Source of the DNA: Hamadaea tsunoensis DSM 44101
Lineage (GTDB): Bacteria; Actinomycetota; Actinomycetes; Mycobacteriales; Micromonosporaceae
NCBI RefSeq assembly: GCF_000428945.1
Contig: NZ_AUAX01000025.1
Span: 1-64,000 of the forward strand
Direction of reading: 5' to 3'
Length of the DNA stretch: 64,000 nucleotides
Made by a program: the position numbers and the translations under genes. Below are positions 61,137 through 64,000 of the stretch, one piece after another. The notes beneath the pieces were generated by a model. The model searched no databases and was not told the origin of the DNA. It saw only the letters and a program-made list of their open reading frames with translations. Numbering within the stretch: the first letter of the stretch is position 1; the number at the start of each line of letters is the position of its first letter.

Positions 61137-61179
61137 TCTTCCAAACTGATTACGTGAGTTCGATTCTCATCGCCCGCTC
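61137..61179. repeat. attR (duplicated tRNA-Gly 3' half)
   Basis: Identical over 43 bp to attL. The 5' half of a tRNA is absent, so this is not a second gene. Beyond it the terminator hairpin and an integrase 3' end follow, as they do after attL. Confidence 0.92.
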
Positions 61180-61260
61180 AACGAAGAAAAGCCCAGGCCA
61201 GCGGCAAGATCGCGAGCCTGGGCCTTTCTCACTCTGATCTTCAAACGGTCCCGTGGGCCA

Positions 61261-61465
61261 TTAGCCGTCCTCGGGCTCATCGCCGTCCTCGGGGGCGTCC
61301 TTCCGCCGCTTCTTCTCCTCGGCCTCACGGGCTTTGCGATCCATCTCCGCAGCGATCTCCCGGTCCCGCTCCGGCGAGCCGTGAAGGTAGATCAGCGCGG
61401 CCCGGGTGGAGGAGTGCCCCATGCGGCGCATCAGCTCGCGGAGGTTGGCGCCCGACGTCGACGAC
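61261..61465 (-). pseudogene. Truncated integrase remnant
   Basis: The last about 66 residues of an integrase closely related to the int gene at 51899-53068, including SGANLRELMRRMGHSS, the active-site segment RAALIYLHGS and the charged tail (AEEKKRRKDAPEDGDEPEDG instead of the intact copy's). Homology to int ends near 61465, where unrelated sequence and then the ars operon begin. Arg and the other catalytic domain parts are missing, so it is inactive. It is the left end of a second element of the same family, broken by deletion. Confidence 0.88.
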
Positions 61466-61514
61466 CGGCCCACGTCCAGCGCGCTGCGCCGGGAGAACGC
61501 GGGGCGGCGCGAGC

Positions 61515-61928
61515 CTACGCCGCCGTGGTGAGGTCGGCGACGAGCGCCTCGACGCGGGAGCGGATGTCGTCGCGGATGGGGCGCACCGCCTCGATACCTT
61601 GCCCGGCCGGGTCGTCGAGTTCCCAGTCGAGGTGGGTCTGTCCGGGGAAGTAAGGGCAGACGTCGCCGCAGCCCATGGTGATGACCACGGTGGACGCTTC
61701 GGAGTCCTCGACGGTGAGGATTTTCGGGGTCTGGTCGGTGATGTCGATGCCGACCTCCTGCATCGCCTGGACCGCGACGGGGTTGATCTGGTCGGCGGGC
61801 TGTGATCCGGCGGAGCGGACCTCGACGCGGTCACCGGCGAGCGCGCGGAGGAATCCGGCCGCCATCTGGGAACGGCCGGCGTTGTGGACGCAGACGAACA
61901 GCACGCTCGGCTTGGTCGGGGTGGTCAT
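61515..61928 (-). CDS. arsC: Arsenate reductase, low-molecular-weight phosphatase type
   Basis: A 137-residue enzyme that reduces arsenate to arsenite. The catalytic Cys loop is VCVHNAGRSQMAAGF near residue 12 and the Asp motif is DWELDDPAG near the C terminus. Cysteines in MGCGDVCP fit a thiol-relay (thioredoxin/mycoredoxin-type) arsenate reductase. ATG 61928 overlaps the aquaporin stop by four bases. It is the last gene of a three-gene arsenic operon. Confidence 0.92.
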   Translation of the reverse strand: MTTPTKPSVLFVCVHNAGRSQMAAGFLRALAGDRVEVRSAGSQPADQINPVAVQAMQEVGIDITDQTPKILTVEDSEASTVVITMGCGDVCPYFPGQTHLDWELDDPAGQGIEAVRPIRDDIRSRVEALVADLTTAA

Positions 61929-62704
61929 CGGGTCGGCTCCTGGGTGAGTTCGGTGAGCAGGGCGGGTACGCGATTCCCAGCCGGCTCGATGACAGCGGTG
62001 TCGCCGGCGACGGTCCGCGTACGCGGATACAGCACAACGGCGAGGCCGAGTCCGAGCGCGGCGCCGACGATCTGGAAGGCGACGAACCCGGGCACCGAGG
62101 CCGGGCTGATCCCGGCGAACGTATCGGTGAACGCGCGGGCGATCGTGACCGCCGGGTTCGCGAACGAAGTGGAGCTGGTGAACCAGTAGGCGGCGCCGAT
62201 ATACGCGCCCACGGCGGCCGGCGCGTACTGAGTCCGGCCGGTGCGGACGAGGGCGAAGATGAGCAGGATCAGCCCGGCGGTCGCGACGGTCTCGCCGATC
62301 CACAGATGCGGCGCCGTACGGGTTGTCGTAGCCCAGGTGACGGCGGGCAGGCCGAACATCAGGTTCGCGACGATCGTGCCGCTGATCGCGCCGATCACTT
62401 GTGCGCCAACGTATCCACCGAGTTCGGCGACGCCGGTGTGGTCGGGATCGCGGCGGTGCAGCCACCAGTCGGCGGCGGTGACGACCGGGTTGAAGTGAGC
62501 GCCGGACACGGGTCCGAGGACGAGGATCAGCACGGCCAAGGCGAGCATCGTGGCGATCGAGTTTTCCAGCAGTTGTACGCCGACGTCGCCCGGGGAGAGC
62601 TTGGCGGCCATGATGCCGGAGCCGACCACGGCGACGACCAGCAGCAGGCTGCCGAGGTATTCGGCGAGCAGTCGCCGGGGCTGAAGGGTGCGGCCGGGGT
62701 TCAC
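61925..62704 (-). CDS. Aquaglyceroporin-like channel of an arsenic operon
   Basis: A 259-residue MIP-family channel with six hydrophobic segments. The two half-helix motifs are degenerate NPA boxes: SGAHFNPVVT and SFANPAVTIAR. In ars operons such channels (as AqpS of Sinorhizobium meliloti) let arsenite formed by ArsC leave the cell, replacing an ArsB/Acr3 pump. GTG 62704 overlaps the upstream stop (GTGA), and its own stop overlaps arsC (ATGA). The order regulator-aquaporin-arsC matches S. meliloti. Confidence 0.9.
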   Translation of the reverse strand: MNPGRTLQPRRLLAEYLGSLLLVVAVVGSGIMAAKLSPGDVGVQLLENSIATMLALAVLILVLGPVSGAHFNPVVTAADWWLHRRDPDHTGVAELGGYVGAQVIGAISGTIVANLMFGLPAVTWATTTRTAPHLWIGETVATAGLILLIFALVRTGRTQYAPAAVGAYIGAAYWFTSSTSFANPAVTIARAFTDTFAGISPASVPGFVAFQIVGAALGLGLAVVLYPRTRTVAGDTAVIEPAGNRVPALLTELTQEPTR

Positions 62705-63381
62705 GGGTGCTGCTCCTCGATGGTCGGGGCGAGCCGGTGGATGCGGTCGGCGAGGTCGGCGTACGCGGTCTCGAACGCCTCGTCGGTGTCGACCGGGACG
62801 GGGTCGGGGATCGACCAGTGCAGCCGGGCGGTGTCGACCGGGAGGATTTCGTGGACGTGGTCGCACACGGCGATCACGAGGTCCCCGTCGTCGGCGACGT
62901 CGTCGAGCCGACGCGTACCGGTCGGATCGAGGCGTAGTCCGTGGCGTCGGGCGATGCGTACGGCCCGGGGGTTGACTCGTGTGGCGGGCTCGGTGCCGGC
63001 CGACGCGACCGCGATCGGGCTGGCTTGCGTCCACAGGGCGGCGGCCAGCTGGGAGCGGGCGGAGTTGCGGGTGCACACGAACACCACCCGCCGCGGTGCC
63101 GACAGGCGGGGCGGGTGCAGCGCGGCGAGCGCGGCCGGGCGTAGCTGGAGGTAGGAGCGGCGGCGGTCGTGCTCGGACCGGCGGCGGTCGATCACCCCGG
63201 CGTCGGCCAGGACGCCGAGGTGGTGGGCGACGAGGTTGGTCGGCATCCCGAGGTGGGCGCCGATCTCGCCGGGTGAGGCGTCCCCGGTGGCGAGGATGTC
63301 GGCGATCGCCAGCCGGGCGGGGTCGCCGAGGGCGGCGTGGATCCGCGCCCGCAGCTCGACCGACGAAAGCTCAACGCTCAT
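62701..63381 (-). CDS. ArsR-ArsC fusion: arsenic repressor plus phosphatase-type domain
   Basis: A 226-residue fusion. Residues about 5-80 are an ArsR-type winged helix (HAALGDPARLAIADIL, then HLGMPTNLVAHHLGVL), and residues about 95-220 a low-molecular-weight phosphatase domain with loop VCTRNSARSQLAAAL and CDHVHEILP. No classical CxC arsenite site of ArsR is visible. Such fusions are known in actinobacterial arsenic loci. ATG 63381 is the start; an operator-like dyad CTCAA-N6-TTGAG is at 63385-63400. Confidence 0.88.
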   Translation of the reverse strand: MSVELSSVELRARIHAALGDPARLAIADILATGDASPGEIGAHLGMPTNLVAHHLGVLADAGVIDRRRSEHDRRRSYLQLRPAALAALHPPRLSAPRRVVFVCTRNSARSQLAAALWTQASPIAVASAGTEPATRVNPRAVRIARRHGLRLDPTGTRRLDDVADDGDLVIAVCDHVHEILPVDTARLHWSIPDPVPVDTDEAFETAYADLADRIHRLAPTIEEQHP

Positions 63382-63384
63382 TGC

Positions 63385-63400
63385 CTCAAAATACATTGAG
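63385..63400 (-). promoter_or_regulatory. ArsR-type operator
   Basis: CTCAA (63385-63389) and TTGAG (63396-63400) form a dyad with a six-base AT-rich centre just before the ArsR-ArsC start, in the only AT-rich stretch of the region. It is the likely autorepression site. Confidence 0.5.
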
Positions 63401-63460
63401 TAAATTTGGTCGCGCAAGCCAGTGCCGGAGATCGGCTGGCGGCGACGGCTACCCGCCCAC

Positions 63461-64000
63461 CTACAGGTGTCCGGTGTCGTTGAAGGCGACCAAGGTCGGC
63501 GGCCGGGCGTCGTCCCACTGCACGATGGTGATGGCGCAGTTGGCCTGGTTCAGCCCGATCCACCGCCACGTGGGCGCGTCCAACACGTGCCGGACGAACC
63601 AGCCGATCACGAAGTTGTGCGTGATCAGCAGCTCGTTGCGGTCCTGCTCCCCGGCGACGCCGAAATGGTCGACGGCGCCCTGCAACGCGACAGCGTCCAC
63701 ATCGCGCTCGTCTTCCGGTACGCCCTCCAGCCACGCATGCCACCGCTCCGGGTAACCGTCACGCTGCCCCGGCGACGGCACCGGCGTCCGGTCCGCCACG
63801 TAGTCGCAGGCGTGGCTCGGCACGTGGGGAAGATGGCCGGCCACGATGCCGGCGGTCTGCTCCGCCCGGGCCAGCGGGCTGTGATGGATGGCTGCGAACG
63901 GGACGGCTGCGAGCCGCCGGCCGAGCCGATCCGCTTGTTCGCGACCGAGTCGCGACAGGCCGCCGTCCGGAGCGTGATCCGAGGACGGGTCCTGTTCGCC
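63461..64000 (-). CDS. Histidine phosphatase family protein (5' end outside window)
   Basis: The C-terminal 179 residues of a phosphoglycerate-mutase-like histidine phosphatase; the gene continues beyond the window end. GEQDPSSDHAPDGGLSRLG follows directly on the expected catalytic RHG motif, which lies outside. IHHSPLARAEQTA holds a conserved Arg, and LLITHNFVIGWFVRHVL the second His. It ends at TGA near 63461. Substrate unknown; it is not obviously part of the ars operon. Confidence 0.82.
   Translation of the reverse strand, partial: GEQDPSSDHAPDGGLSRLGREQADRLGRRLAAVPFAAIHHSPLARAEQTAGIVAGHLPHVPSHACDYVADRTPVPSPGQRDGYPERWHAWLEGVPEDERDVDAVALQGAVDHFGVAGEQDRNELLITHNFVIGWFVRHVLDAPTWRWIGLNQANCAITIVQWDDARPPTLVAFNDTGHL

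Larger units (their letters stand above)
51764..61179. mobile_element. Integrated pSAM2/AICE-like element in tRNA-Gly
   Basis: About 9.4 kb bounded by 43-bp direct repeats (attL 51764-51806 in the intact tRNA-Gly, attR 61137-61179). It carries the set int, xis and RepSA-type rep in one operon with three upstream small genes, a divergent XRE/Nudix-like regulator with a cupin, a GntR-type repressor, a membrane protein and one unknown gene. This is the layout of actinomycete integrative and conjugative elements, but no FtsK/TraB-like DNA translocase or Spd gene can be found, so it is more like a mobilizable or decayed AICE. Confidence 0.9.

Noticed and set aside
61137-61179. Second tRNA-Gly
   Set aside because: Only the 3' half is present; it is the attR duplication.

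Overview
The window is GC-rich actinobacterial chromosome. Mycothiol-type or F420-type actinobacterial gene families, many GTG starts, secreted glucan-active enzymes and a gene block resembling the mycobacterial pepN-glbO neighbourhood point to a filamentous actinomycete, most likely Micromonosporaceae (an Actinoplanes-like organism). That family-level guess is inference from gene content, not from a marker gene.

Region 1 (1-19 kb), core: an ANTAR/GAF/PAS/SpoIIE-type phosphatase (-), a xylose-type ABC importer operon xylF-xylG-xylH (+), an O6-alkylguanine repair protein, a TerC-like membrane protein with a small partner, LtrA, a HAD hydrolase, a TrmB/LuxR-type regulator divergent from a 1379-residue subtilase with a C-terminal BNR-type propeller, a SnoaL-like protein, an EamA exporter divergent from a LysR regulator, and a GNAT acetyltransferase.

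Region 2 (19-41 kb), carbohydrate enzymes and housekeeping: a discoidin/beta-helix secreted protein behind three LacI-type operator-like sites, an NB-ARC-like protein lacking the P-loop lysine, a GH16 glucanase with a ricin-type lectin, a frameshifted gene, the RNase P RNA gene (rnpB, minus strand), a membrane protein coupled to an ECF42-type sigma factor with a YCII partner, a histone H1-like protein, an RNB nuclease, an F420-dependent NADP reductase, panB, ettA with two coupled genes, a YbjN-like protein, a GH8 enzyme with two carbohydrate-binding modules behind a perfect operator dyad, and a secreted propeller protein. Five copies of an about 80-bp palindromic repeat are interspersed from 7 to 32 kb.

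Region 3 (40-51.7 kb): glbO, an MFS transporter, an MscS channel, an HNH nuclease, a 161-bp MITE inserted exactly in CTAG between two convergent stop codons, a class F sortase with a possible substrate, ctaJ, a DUF5130 gene, pepN, DUF1015 and a tRNA-Gly(TCC).

Region 4 (51.8-61.2 kb): an integrated element of the pSAM2/AICE type in the 3' end of tRNA-Gly, bounded by 43-bp direct repeats (attL 51764-51806, attR 61137-61179). It has a six-gene, translationally coupled operon ending in rep-xis-int; a divergent XRE/Nudix-like gene with a cupin partner; and a mini GntR regulator whose palindromic operators lie in both the operon promoter and its own. No FtsK/TraB-like transfer gene is present, so it looks like a mobilizable or decayed element.

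Region 5 (61.2-64 kb): immediately beyond attR is a second, truncated copy of the same integrase, then an arsenic operon (ArsR-ArsC fusion, aquaporin, ArsC) and a histidine phosphatase cut by the window end. This looks like a tandem accretion of two related elements at one tRNA site.
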